A stretch of 64,000 bases of DNA, from NCBI GenBank assembly GCA_004352715.1, contig SCFE01000120.1, forward strand, positions 92,390 through 156,389, given 5' to 3'. Below the pieces are notes generated by a model. The model searched no databases, was not told where the DNA came from, and was given only the letters and a program-made list of their open reading frames with translations. The position numbers and the translations under genes are program-made. This DNA is from Hofstenia miamia. Taxonomy: Eukaryota; Xenacoelomorpha; Acoela. Below are positions 11,981 through 23,379 of the stretch, piece by piece (position 1 is the stretch's first letter; each line of letters begins with the position of its first letter).

Positions 11981-13308
11981 ACTACTTGATCTTCATAAAA
12001 ATTATCATCATGTTCTTAAGATACTCAGCAAGTGGTAATAAATTATTGTGTCCACTTTTTTTCAATTTTTTAAAAAATCTGTAACTCATGCTAAATTTTC
12101 CTAAAAGAAAGTTATGTTTAGTACTCGCCAAGTAGCTTAATTGTTTTTTTATTGTAGTAATGGTTTCATTTGCAGTTTTTCTATGGCCACCATCAATTTT
12201 TGGTTTCCAATGAAATTTAAACAGTATATTAAGCATTACATCAAAAATAAATCTTTCTTTAAAAATTGTTTTAGATCATTTGATGTTCTTAATATTGAAA
12301 TTTTTCCAACTCTTGATCTTTTTAGCAGTACAGTGTTTGGGTATTAATGAAATGCTAAAAATATTGTTAATCCATCCCCTAGTCGAATGATCCCATGCTG
12401 GATATAGCAGACAATTTAGAATTCCATTCTCAATAATAGCTAAATTTGTCTAAAACAGGTTCCTAGAAACTTGCAAATAACGGGTTTTTTGATTAAATCC
12501 ATATTGTCAAAAATTTTTCAATTGTCCATGACGCATTATGAAAGAGTATATGTAATGCGCGACTACATTTATTCTAAACATTTTTCTATAATGAAGGCGG
12601 TCGAAATGGTTCTTATTGCGTAACAGATTACTACAATCAGTCAGTTTTAGATGATGTAAAAAATCACACTACGCAACAAGTTTGATAATTAATCACGACA
12701 TGCAAGAAAAATTAAATCCCAATCAAAATGCTAACTCTGATATGCAACGTCAGCAAAAACACATACAAATAAATCTCTGAAACTTCACATGCTTTGATTA
12801 TCTTAGAAGAGACATTAACGCTACTCTTAGTTGGTTTTACAAACTACTTCTTTTAAAAAACGTAATCAATTTTGCGGTTTAATTTTAAGACGAATCTTTG
12901 CTTGCGGCTCTACCCCTGATGTTAGAGGAAATTGATTATATACTATTGCCCTATGAGGACTCGAAATTTCGATTTAGGTTGAGGATAGCCGTATTAGCTT
13001 TGTATTGAATAGTTCATTGCATGTTTGGCAATTGAAAAAATATGGATAATTTTATGTTTGAAAAACTTTTTCACCAAAAATTCTTCCTGCCATTGTAGAT
13101 GAGGTATGGTGTTTAGCAGATGACCATAGCTAACATTAAAGTACTAGATGTTATGTTGGTAACTTTTGCCTGACAAATATTTGCTAGTCATTCCTAAAAG
13201 TTATGTTAATACTTTGTTAGCATTCAAGTTGTGTTTCTACTCTAAATAATGAAGTTATTGTATGTGAATTTTTATGAAATTACAACATAAAATTGTTGTA
13301 ATCGTCAT
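11981..13308. other. Intergenic, nothing identified
   Basis: ORFs of 68-84 codons on both strands overlap each other and have no recognisable domain. The last 8 bases (13301-13308, ATCGTCAT) are the left target duplication of the following element. Confidence 0.4.
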
Positions 13309-13529
13309 CAGTGGCGTACGTAGGGGGGACATGGTGGAATGTCCCTCCCCCTTAGGTTTCCAAATTTGATTTTGACTGGATAAATGAAAACATTTTTCGT
13401 AAAAAATTGACAAATTTAAAATCTAGCATCGTGAAATGCATTTTTAGGGTCTAGATTCTCAATATTTTCAAAAATTTTGGGTAATGATGATGATGTCCCC
13501 CCCGTCAGAAAATCCTGCGTACGCCCCTG
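13309..13529. mobile_element. hAT-type MITE (CAGNGGCGTACG ends)
   Basis: Terminal inverted repeats: left CAGTGGCGTACGTAGG, right (reverse complement) CAGGGGCGTACGCAGG. Flanking octamers ATCGTCAT and ATCGTCTT (13530-13537) match at 7 of 8. The 221-bp element also has G-run and C-run subterminal stretches (GGGGGGACAT / ATGTCCCCCC). No coding capacity. Confidence 0.85.
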
Positions 13530-16500
13530 ATCGTCTTCCAAGTTAAGCAAGTGTGTCCAAACTCTCTTTAATCAGCGATTTCAGCATATTTGAAGATATG
13601 AAGACAGCAATGCTAACATCAGCTTCATTATTTTGATAGCTAATAAACATCACTGATAAGCAAGTTCTACGATTCCAATGGTATGCAAGATCATGGATTT
13701 CTATAGAAATCCATGGTAGGATTTACCTCGACTCTGATTTATCAATACTAGAGCAGAACTTGTCAATACTTGAATTTTATATAAGCTCCATGAAAAGTGC
13801 ATGCGATTGCAATTTCCATTATTAAAAGTAAATATATGCATGTAACTGTGTTCAACAGGTAGGGTACTCATGCAATATTAGACTATATGGCTTAGGACCT
13901 TGTAATGGCTACTCTTAGGTCTTAATGAGTCTTAAATACTTTGTCAAATTATTGCTCTAAACTGTGTAAAACATAAAATACAATAACACATCCTTTTTTC
14001 TGCCATTTTATAAATTTGTCATTATGTTAGTAAGGTAATGTGTATATTAGAAACGCATATACTGCTGTACATCGAGAACCCAAAACCAGAAAACGCTGGC
14101 CATTCTGTAAAGTGTCTCAAATGATGGGAAATGTACTTAGAATGCATATGGCAATAGCAAATGAAAGAGTGCTTTCTAATATTGGTCAAATACATTCCAA
14201 ATTGCAAGCTGTAATCAGGTTAAAAACGATCATTTTGGTGAAGTGTTTCGTAAGCTGTACTGATGTTTGCAGAAACATTCTCAAGCATTGAAAAGCAAAT
14301 TTTGAAAGAATAATCAATTATTTTTTGCATTTTTCTAATAATATAATACGCTTTATGGGTGAACAAATAGTAAAAATTGAAAAATATTAATCGGAAATAT
14401 TGGTTTGCAATCTACACGTACTGCCCGAATTGCAGACAATTTCATCTTTAGAAGTTGTTTGCAATCTGCTGAAGTTGCTTAGTAAAGCTTTGCAATGCCT
14501 GCAAATCTTCTTATGCTATCAAAAATGAAATTTTTTTCAAAACGTTTTTGTAAATTTAAGTTTTTGTAACCCTTTCATTATGGTAGATATAAGATTAAAG
14601 ATATAATATATGAAAACGATAAGTTAATAATTTTGTAGAACCCCATATCAATTCTGTATATGTAAAAATCAATTTTTGTGCTACCATTATAGCCATATTT
14701 TTATGTTTGTCATTCATTATGGGCATAAAGTGTTTAATAACAACACTATTATGTTTAACATAATGGTATGATACAATACCAAACTCGGCATCCCTGGCAT
14801 ACTATATCTACAAATTTTTGTCAATCTTAGTCGTTACTGCATTATTTGATATTGAACTTTACATTTATGATATTGATAGGCAAATAGGCCTCTAGACAAG
14901 ATCCAAAATTTATAATCCTATTCGACTCGGTTCGAATTTTAAGAGACTGACTCGAAACTGAAATATACCGACTCATCATAAATAAAATCGTCGTTTGTTT
15001 GTTGGACATCTTTAACAGCATTTGTTTAAAATATAATTGTTGATTGTCACGTATTTTGATTGTGAACGTCATCTCATTTTTAATATTACAATTAAACATT
15101 AATTTAAACGCTGATAGAAATTCACAATTATTTGATAAGCGTTTTTTACATTACGCTAATATATACAGCTTCTCATTGCTACGTCAGATTGTTTTTCATT
15201 ATTTTTTGTGCATGTAAATGTTATACTGCTTTCACTGTTTGGATTTCGGTTTTTATTGTAGTAATTGAATGTTTTAGCGACTTCGCAACCCTGTAAGAAG
15301 ATGAGTAGGGACGTCTATCTTGGTATGTTTACCATATGTTTCCTCCTCTATTCCCATCCAACAATGAAGTTATGATGAATAATCAATGTTCGTTTTATGA
15401 ATATCATTAAAAACTTTGTAATTTTATAGTGCATTTTATATTTTCTTTGAATATAAATTCATTATTTATATATTTTAGTTTTCTCTGTGTGGTGAGAGTA
15501 TGCGTCTGTGGAAGCATGTATTTATATTACAATATTTAAATACATTTTTCCAAAAATTAAAAAAAAATTTTTTGTTTGGAAATACTTTTTGTTCAAAGTA
15601 CAAATTTTGCAGAAAAAAAATCAGTCTCTTTTCATTAGCAGCAAAATGTTTGTAAATAAAAAATATATTAAACGTGAAGTTAGGAACTCTCTCGAAATTT
15701 TTAAAATTGTGAAGTATATTTTTTGCATATAGAAAGAATTCTAATTTCAAGGGATTTTGAAAATTTTTTATTTAACCACTATGGAAAGTGCATAGATAAT
15801 GATTTCAAACTGGTTACATTTTGATCAATAGGTTACAAATATTATACACACTGCAACACAATTTTATTTGTCAACACATACAGAATATATTCCAATGACG
15901 TCAGAGACAACCTCACGGACGGTCAAACTACGTAATTACATCATAGTCATGATAGATGGGACAGCAAATGTGGACGCCAAAGTCAAAAGTGCAAATGTGT
16001 TATGTGTCCTACATATTACTACTTCCATTGTCTATGACTTAAAATTCTGTGGATGCCATAGCCCAAGGCCCTGGAAGAAAATGGCTGTTCACTAAAATCG
16101 TTATGCTACAAAGCACTAAAGTGAACAAGAAATTTTGCAGCCAAAATACTTGAATATCTCTAATTAATATCCTTACAAAGTATCAATTTATAAAATTTTC
16201 TCGCTGGTTAGACGTGCGATTCAATCAAAATGTGACAGATCATTTTTTAACCAATCACTAATCCAACTGTGGCCTAAGTTATAGCTCGAAATATGACAAT
16301 GTTTAATATTATAATGCTTAAGAATAAAGATCCTGCATAACCACATAATAAGTAATTAATCAATACAATTAATCTAATATCATTATGATAGTAATGACTT
16401 TCAGTTGACAAAGTGTACGAAGATTTTAAACTCTATGGGTACTTTTGCCCTATCTCCGACCGCAAACCCCCCTCCTCCTGCTCAAATATTTGCAAAACTA

Positions 16501-16530
16501 TGCTAGTTTATCAATATAGTAATCATAGAC
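13530..16530. other. Intergenic with a palindrome and decayed repeat
   Basis: A perfect 24-bp palindrome lies at 13692-13715 (CATGGATTTCTA followed by its reverse complement). A repeat rich in CATTATGG words at about 14580-14790 resembles 3390-3530. ORFs at 14040-14291, 14842-15099, 15475-15750 and 15868-16095 have no recognisable domains and I do not support them as genes. Confidence 0.4.
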
Positions 16531-16796
16531 CTAACCCAAACCCCCTCTCCATCCTTAACACTAACCCAAACCATAACCCTAACCCGAACCTTAGTCCTAA
16601 CTCTAACCTATAACCTAACCCTAATTCGAACCTTAGTCCTAACTCTAACCCATAACCTAACCCTAACTCGAACCTTAGTCCTAACTCTAACCCATAACCT
16701 AACCCTAACTCGAACCTTAGCCCTAACTCTAACCCAAACCCTAATTCTATCCCGAACCTTAGTCCTAGCACGAACCCAAGCCATAACCCAAACATT
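16531..16796. repeat. Degenerate interstitial telomeric repeat with 42-bp higher-order unit
   Basis: The tract is made of hexamers related to CCCTAA (TTAGGG on the other strand): CTAACC, CTAACT, TTAGTC, CATAAC and CGAACC. In the centre a 42-base unit of seven hexamers (CGAACC TTAGTC CTAACT then CTAACC CATAAC CTAACC CTAACT) repeats about three to four times with few changes. The outer parts are more degenerate. Both strands give long low-complexity ORFs, which are translation artefacts of the 6-base period. Confidence 0.85.
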
Positions 16797-16800
16797 ATGT

Positions 16801-17546
16801 AGAAGGAATATACAAATTTATTATTAACATCAGTAAGTCTAAAAAGGAATTATAAATTTATTACAATAGACTAAGAAAATAGGTTAATTTGTAGTTCAAT
16901 CACGCGGCTTTTATTTGTTTTCAAATCAATTATGCGATTTGGCAATGTTTATTCATTTAAAACCGGGCCTTTTCCGTTAACATCTATTCACGTGTTTAAT
17001 TGTTTACATAAATCAGAATGAATATGGTTTCATTGAGCGACTCAGTCATGCCGAATAACATAGTGTAATGTATTTAGGTTTATGGTTTGGGTAGAATTTA
17101 GTTTAAAGTTAGGAGATAACGCAAAAGTACCGTTCTATGATTTTGCACTTATTAAAAATTAAAAAAAACTAATAAAAATTATATAACAGATATTAATGCA
17201 CGTAGTTTGATATTTTGATGCTAAAGTAGCTGCAGTTCATATAGATGTAATTATCATTAATGAAATTATGGGTTTTGGAGTTCATAAAAAATATGATTAT
17301 TCTTAAAATATCAATTTTTGCTGAAGACTGGGCTTCAACTTTCGCAATACCTTTTGCGAATTTAATCATCAATTTTAAACACTCTTAGATGATTCTATTG
17401 TCAAGAGTATCTATAATCCGTTGTGCGGGAACTCATTAAAGATCCATTCAAAAGAAACCAAGCGGTGAGTCTTATGAACCTATGTATAGTACGTGCTATA
17501 TATTTTATCTGTATACATATGCAAATATTCTTTGACAGCAGACATA
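16801..17546. other. Upstream region of the EHD gene
   Basis: AT-rich, no CpG-rich promoter and no evident TATA/initiator arrangement that I can defend. If a 5'UTR intron exists, it and the upstream exon would lie here. Confidence 0.3.
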
Positions 17547-17552
17547 TTTTAG
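17547..17552 (+). promoter_or_regulatory. Candidate splice acceptor abutting the EHD start codon
   Basis: TTTTAG directly precedes the ATG, within a T-rich context. It also places an in-frame TAG immediately before the ATG, so the ORF cannot extend upstream without splicing. It could accept a 5'UTR exon or a trans-spliced leader, or be chance. Confidence 0.35.
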
Positions 17553-19139
17553 ATGTTGTCAATCTTTAAGAAGCGTAAAGTCTCTTTCAACAATTACTAT
17601 GAAAAAGCTGAACACATGTACTTCAAAAAAATCCTACCAATGGAACAACAAGTGAACTTTGGCGAAATCTACGATCCTCCATTACATTCAGCGGAATTTT
17701 CCGCCAAGCCAATTGTCTTTCTGGTGGGGCAATATTCAACAGGGAAAACTACATTTATCAAATATTTACTAGGCAAGTCTTTTCCTGGAATGAAAATTGG
17801 ACCTGAACCAACAACAGACGGGTTTGTGATTGTTACAAAAGGAACAAATGAAGCTATTATACCTGGCACAGGTTTGGTTGTAGATCAATCAAAACCTTTT
17901 ATGGGATTATCAAAGTTCGGCACAAACTTCTTAAAACATATCTTCTGTGCGGTAACAAACAGCTCTATCTTAGATGAAATTACTCTAGTAGATTCTCCTG
18001 GAGTTTTAGCAGGAAAGCAATGTTCTAGAGATTACGAGTTCATACCCGTAATGAAGTGGTTCGGCCAGCATGCTGACCGTGTGTTAATTTTGTTTGATGC
18101 GCATAAGCTTGACATCTCCAAACAATTTCAAGAAGCAATTGAATCGTTTGAAGATGAAAAAATGAAACTCAGGATTGTGTTAAATAAATCTGACACCATT
18201 ACACCTCAGCAATTGATGAGGGTATATGGGGCTTTACTTTGGTCATTGTCTAAGATAATTTTAGTTCCAGAACCGATCAGGATTTACGTTGGATCATTTA
18301 GTGATATGCCATATCTTTCCATGGAAAATAGCATTCTTTTTGATAAAGAAAAAACTGATCTTTTAGATGACCTAGGTTCCTTACCAAGAAACAGCATCAT
18401 TAGAAAAATTAATTTACTGCTGACTAGATCAAAAAAACTGCAAATTTTATTAGCTATTCTTTCAAGTGCTGGTACTCTAAGGACCAAAAATTTACCGATG
18501 GACCAAATTTACAGTGATGTATCGCTACGTTATGGATTTGCAATTAGTGATTTTCCGGATGAAGAGGTTATGGTAGAATATGTCAAAAAGTTTTCATCAA
18601 GAAATATGAAATTGTTCACGAAGAAGCAATGTAGAAAAGCCACAAATGAATTATTAGAGGCTTTCCTACCCATCTTGAATGATTTTGAAACTGATAATGA
18701 TTCATCAAGTGCATTAAAAGGTGGCGTCTTTTCTTCTATAAACCAGTCGCATTCGATGTTTGAGGACGAAGAGGGAATTAATGCAGGTAGACACAGTGAT
18801 ACGTGGATCATTGAAAAACCTAAACTCGAAAAATACGATCAGCTTTTTGAGAATATGTCCAAAAATAAGATGATCACCCCGCGTGGAGCAAAAGACTATA
18901 TGTTGGAAACACATTTGCCAAACAATGTTCTCAACAAACTTTGGAAGTTAGCAGATGTTGATAAGGATGACAAACTAAATGAGTTTGAGTTTGCGATATT
19001 TGCTTATCTAATTGACTTAAAATGCCAAGGTTACGACATCCCAGCAAAGCTTCCATCCCACTTGTATCCTCCAGATATAACTGCAAATTCGAGAGACAGT
19101 TCATCCTCTCTCAGTGAACTATCAGATTTATATGAGTAA
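17553..19139 (+). CDS. Divergent EHD-family (EH domain-containing) ATPase
   Basis: A 528-residue protein with the full EHD layout, a dynamin-like ATPase that oligomerises on endocytic membranes. Visible: P-loop GQYSTGKT at 59-66; the family signature FPGMKIGPEPTTDGF at 77-91; the internal KPF at 114-116; DSPG at 147-150 (usually DTPG); FDAHKLDIS at 181-189; NKSD at 211-214; LMRVYGALLWSL at 221-232; and a C-terminal EH domain from about 420 to 510 with an EF-hand loop DVDKDDKLNEFE at 468-479 whose acidic ligands are kept. Length matches the usual ~530-545. The helical-domain tip (about 300-335) is shorter and lacks the lysine-rich segment conserved in EHD1-4, which contacts lipid. The whole protein is in one ORF without introns, so it may be an old retrocopy or an intron-poor paralogue; it has no stops or frameshifts, so it is probably functional. 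A TAG lies directly before the ATG. Orthology to a particular EHD is not assignable by eye. Confidence 0.95.
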   Translation: MLSIFKKRKVSFNNYYEKAEHMYFKKILPMEQQVNFGEIYDPPLHSAEFSAKPIVFLVGQYSTGKTTFIKYLLGKSFPGMKIGPEPTTDGFVIVTKGTNEAIIPGTGLVVDQSKPFMGLSKFGTNFLKHIFCAVTNSSILDEITLVDSPGVLAGKQCSRDYEFIPVMKWFGQHADRVLILFDAHKLDISKQFQEAIESFEDEKMKLRIVLNKSDTITPQQLMRVYGALLWSLSKIILVPEPIRIYVGSFSDMPYLSMENSILFDKEKTDLLDDLGSLPRNSIIRKINLLLTRSKKLQILLAILSSAGTLRTKNLPMDQIYSDVSLRYGFAISDFPDEEVMVEYVKKFSSRNMKLFTKKQCRKATNELLEAFLPILNDFETDNDSSSALKGGVFSSINQSHSMFEDEEGINAGRHSDTWIIEKPKLEKYDQLFENMSKNKMITPRGAKDYMLETHLPNNVLNKLWKLADVDKDDKLNEFEFAIFAYLIDLKCQGYDIPAKLPSHLYPPDITANSRDSSSSLSELSDLYE

Positions 19140-19267
19140 AATTTAAATTATATATCGCTTATATACCATAAACAATTTACATCATAGGTAATACTTTAAT
19201 CTTCCTTCTTTAGGAATAGTGAGTTCTTGAGAATATTCAACTTATGAACGTTTGTGAGTTTTAGTTT

Positions 19268-19273
19268 AATAAA
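19268..19273 (+). terminator. Candidate poly(A) signal for the EHD gene
   Basis: AATAAA 129 bases after the stop codon, followed by a T/G-containing stretch. It is the first canonical hexamer downstream. Confidence 0.5.
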
Positions 19274-19758
19274 TTGTATAAGTTGCAATGGGGGACATTG
19301 TAATTATCTCCATAACCTATATTTACAGAATTGTAAATCTTCCATTTTTCAGCATATTGTTTATATTTATTAAACTGGTATAATGAAAAATCTTCGAGCT
19401 GGAATCTAAGGATTAAAAATTTCAGTTAGACCGTCATGTGGAGCTTCAATAATATTTTAAAATGTTAAAATCATATTACATGGCATATGTCACATGAAGG
19501 AATATTCAAGAGTTAAACAAATGCCATATATATACACTATTTCGCTATTTTTCAAAAATATATCCAAGAGAATATATATATATATATTATTATTCTGAAT
19601 TAAATGTTTACAATCCGGTTAGTAAATCAATAGTCCGTGGGTGTTTGTAGTTTTAATCTCTTCTTAAAATGCCAATCAAATTGAAACAATCCGTAGTTAA
19701 ATCTAAAAATTTTGAATAATCTTCTGCGCTTTCAGAATTGATGCAGTGCTTTGGTTGT

Positions 19759-20340
19759 TCAGTCCACAGGAGACCTAGCGATGATTGCACGCGCTGTGCA
19801 ACGCGCCAGCACTATACCCAACCGAGTCATAATCTCCTTCTGTGCAGCCTCCGTTGACTGCTTGGTCTGGATGGCGAGCCTACTGGCGATCTTCCTGATG
19901 GTCCTCATTGCTTGCAGGCCCCACGAGCCGTAGGGTGTCACTGCGAGGGGGAGACACTCCCAACCAAGCTCTTCACATTTGTCGTCATTCTCGCAGTGCT
20001 TCTTTAGCTCAGCAGCCTCTAGGCAGTAGCCGGTCGTGGCACTCGCTCCGTCAATGTTGAGAGGATTGAGCGGGTGTGCTACGGTGACGTCTATTGCTCC
20101 TGCTTTTCCAAGGGACCAGACGGGGATCAGAACATCCGCAGGCCGTGTCAGTGAGCTCGAGTGATCCAAGTTGGCACCCTGTTCGAGTATGGGATTCATT
20201 AAGGCTCTACTTGCACAGTTGAAGATAGTATCCCGTATGGTGTTGTGGCGGAATATCACATCTGGACCTCTCTTGCATGTCAGCGCGTGGTGTCCAAGGG
20301 GATCCAGCAGATTCTCTGGACACATATATATTTTTTGGCC
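19759..20340 (-). pseudogene. 5'-truncated C-terminus of a retroelement RT protein (zinc-binding plus nuclease-like domain)
   Basis: The frame reads a cysteine/histidine zinc-binding motif (C...LDPLGHHALTC), then KRGPDVIFRHNTIRD, then RPADVLIPVWSLGK and AIDVTVAHPLN, then a helical tail ending at a stop. I recognise this arrangement as the C-terminus of reverse-transcriptase proteins abundant in cnidarian and mollusc genomes; the RPAD-V...AIDV pair looks like a PD-(D/E)XK-type nuclease core. The homologous sequence starts abruptly near 20335, so the RT domain is missing (5' truncation typical of non-LTR insertions). The frame has no stop over ~195 codons, implying a relatively young copy. The zinc motif has lost one expected cysteine near its start. 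Confidence 0.75.
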
Positions 20341-20453
20341 AATTTTAAGCAATTTTTTCAAAATTAAAGATAATTAAATAACTATGCATCTTAAATTCAT
20401 GAAAAAATCTAGTTTGAATTCAGTGTAAAATAGAATTACATTTACTAATTTGC

Positions 20454-21060
20454 CAAGGACGCGAGAAGTAGGGGCAAAAGGGGCAGGTGCCCCCCTAACA
20501 ATAATCTTTCAGGGTAAGATATATGTTTTGTCCCCACACCCAAAATTTAAGTTAAGAAATTATTTTTTTGGAACTCTAACACCAATAACTTAAATAAAAT
20601 TAGAATTGCAGAGTGCACATATTACAAACTGTACTTGTTTTTATATCTATGCTTCTATTACTATACATATCTGTTGCAGGGGTTTTATAGTAACATTAAG
20701 GCCTTTTATTTAAGTCTATCTACTGTTTGACATTAAAAATATAAACTGACCTACCCTACATACATAACAATATAAAAATTTATGATACTTGCAGATGTTT
20801 CATATTTTTGAATAAATTTTTTAAAGTGTTATTCTAATTTTCATATTTCTTAATACCCTAAGTAAAACACATTTTAAATGAAACTGATAGGTATAAACGG
20901 ATTTTTTCCAAAAATGAGAATAAGATAGTGAATTATATTATAGTACGAAAAAATCGAAAAAATATGCAGATTCCAAGGTTTTATTTAAAAAATTGAAAAT
21001 GGATCCACTTCAGTTCGTAGAATGCCCCACCCTAACATTTAAATCGTTCTCGCGTCCCTG
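20454..21060. mobile_element. hAT-like non-autonomous element (CARGGACGCGAGAA ends)
   Basis: Left end CAAGGACGCGAGAA and right end (reverse complement) CAGGGACGCGAGAA differ at one position in 14. Next to each end is a GGGGC/GCCCC-rich stretch. Flanking octamers TAATTTGC and AATTTTTC agree at only 5 of 8, so the target duplication is doubtful, but end structure and length (607 bp) fit the other hAT-type elements here. Confidence 0.65.
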
Positions 21061-22282
21061 AATTTTTCATAGGACATTTAGCAAAATATTAACACAGCGG
21101 TTTAAATGCATGTGTAAAACTTATTTACTCGGAAAATGAAAATCATCGCGGGCAGCTGGGTACACTAAGAATGAGTTGATTGGATCACTCAAAAACTTAT
21201 ATGAGGAAGAGTTCTTAATGTATAACAAATTGCTATAGGAAAGCGAATTAAGAAAAGAATCCATCTTAGTGAACAGAAATGTCCAGATGTACCGCAATGT
21301 GAAGGACATGGATCGCCAACTTAAACTAAGCAAAATCCAAAGTGTCCCAATCCAAAAAATTTTAGTCATAATAGAAACACGCTTTATATCGGAACATCAA
21401 TGTCTCTGTCATCATTTTCATTGGTGTAAGTTCCATTATTTTCTTATGCTTTCAATATTTGAAGTTCAAAGTCCAAAAACTTTAATTCAAGCAGCTTATG
21501 CATAAATTTAATTGTAATATAATAATAGATATTGTAGAGACTTATTTTTATTAAAAAGCAATATCATAAAAATACGTAAAACCTTATATATGCCTTTAAA
21601 AAAAATTGGAAATACAAATTTGGCACTTAAAAACACAATTTCAAAAATAATAAAGCATTTGAATACTATTTTCATATCTGCTGGTCAGCTAAGTTTCATG
21701 TAGACTCCGTATTGTTAAGTACTGATTAACGTTGTATTATCGACAAGAAACGTAGAAACTTTAGTAGTATAGGTAAGCCCAATGAATAACTTGTAAAATA
21801 GGAAAGCAATAATATGCCCCTGAAAATAAGTGGCGACCATAAAAGTCATATCAACACATTTAGTGGGGCAAGTAGGACTCTCTGAGAATTTTGAATGCTA
21901 AATGAATTTTTCATAAGATAAGATAAGATAAGTATCATTCAAATAAACATTTGCAATATTGATAACTGATGGTTTATCTGAATTGCGTAAACAAAAACGA
22001 AGAAAATGTACAAAATACGTTAACACAGAGAGAGAAATATTTAATAATAGAATACTAATCACACACAAAATTACAGGACCAGAAATGGAAAATGAAAGAT
22101 TGGTAGGTTATATTGAGCTCATTCGTCAGGAATTTGTCAGTATTTACAGCGTAAGGGTGTAATGATGCCAAAGTTAAACAAAACTTAATGAAGTTGAGTG
22201 CACTAGAATTCTGGATTTTAATAAGAAAGATTTGGCCCCAACACGTAATTTATGAGAATATGAATTCCAACAAATCTGTCAC
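21061..22282. other. Intergenic with a LINE-tail-like repeat
   Basis: An (AAGAT)n tract at about 21916-21932 (AAGATAAGATAAGATAAG) resembles the TATCTTA-type tails seen at 26795-26812 and 39930. ORFs at 21121-21369, 21269-21505 and 21959-22162 carry no recognisable domain. Confidence 0.4.
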
Positions 22283-22600
22283 TTGCAACATTCAAAAAAG
22301 GCATCACTAATGCTCGAAGCCCATTGTTTTATTGGAGATGAATGGGGCTTCCAACGGGATAATATTGCAATCGACGTTACATATCGGACAATAGCCATTC
22401 TGCAAGATCGTGTTGTGCAATTTTTGAGATATCGTGAATGCTCACTGAAATTAATCCTGATTAAAAGTGTTTGCGGACGGACGGCAAAGGATGTCCATTG
22501 GAGTGGTAAGCAATATGGAATAATAAATGAACTTTGTAAGGCAATCTTCAGATCTTAGAGCAATATTCCCCACAACTTAATGGATATGCAAATTTCTTAA
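22283..22600 (+). pseudogene. Tc1-like transposase remnant (catalytic domain)
   Basis: The reading frame aligns by eye with the second half of Tc1-family DD34E transposases: WGFQRDN (family W-FQQDNA, carrying the second catalytic Asp), RTIAILQDRVVQFL, a segment in the position of the family's W-ACSPDLNPIENVWG, AKDVHWSGKQYGIINELCKA, then SNIPHNLM after one stop at 22556. The segment RECSLKLILIKSVCG has a Lys where the catalytic Glu should be, so the enzyme is dead. The N-terminal DNA-binding half and terminal repeats were not found. Confidence 0.72.
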
Positions 22601-23000
22601 ATGATAACAACCATTAAGGTAGAGCTCATTATTAAATATTGATGTTTCATTTTCAGGCAAATAAACTAAATATTCTTTTATGTTCATGCATAAAACTATG
22701 CTTTATATAATAATATACATTTTAGAATTCATTTTTGACCTTACAATGCTTTTGTCACAATAGCAATAGAGCCGCCAAATGGGTAATTGACCCGAAATTG
22801 GAATGTTTAGGAATAGACAATAGCAAATGCTGCCACTTCTAATGTTAAGATGATGGCATTAATTATGTTACTATCGAGATAAATCTTTTAAAATTATCAC
22901 TAGAAAAACATGAAGTCATCAACTAGGAATGATAGATAAGCCACGTACAGTCTTCGGTGTCAAATACCTGTATATTTATGTCCACAAAGTGATCGCCTAG

Positions 23001-23001
<1 letters not shown>

Positions 23002-23033
<32 letters not shown>
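23002..23033. repeat. (TA)n microsatellite at gap edge
   Basis: TA tract running into the N gap; TA resumes at 23380-23399 on the other side, so the gap may be a long (TA)n. Confidence 0.9.
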
Positions 23034-23379
23034 NNNNNNNNNNNNNNNNNNNNNNNNNNNNNNNNNNNNNNNNNNNNNNNNNNNNNNNNNNNNNNNNNNN
23101 NNNNNNNNNNNNNNNNNNNNNNNNNNNNNNNNNNNNNNNNNNNNNNNNNNNNNNNNNNNNNNNNNNNNNNNNNNNNNNNNNNNNNNNNNNNNNNNNNNNN
23201 NNNNNNNNNNNNNNNNNNNNNNNNNNNNNNNNNNNNNNNNNNNNNNNNNNNNNNNNNNNNNNNNNNNNNNNNNNNNNNNNNNNNNNNNNNNNNNNNNNNN
23301 NNNNNNNNNNNNNNNNNNNNNNNNNNNNNNNNNNNNNNNNNNNNNNNNNNNNNNNNNNNNNNNNNNNNNNNNNNNNNNN
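23034..23379. other. Assembly gap (346 N)
   Basis: Run of N bounded by (TA)n on both sides. The ORF drawn through it is an artefact. Confidence 0.99.

Noticed and set aside
16523-16795. 90-codon minus-strand ORF of LGLRFELG-type repeats
   Set aside because: It is the translation of the degenerate telomeric hexamer repeat; period-6 sequence gives open frames on both strands without coding meaning.
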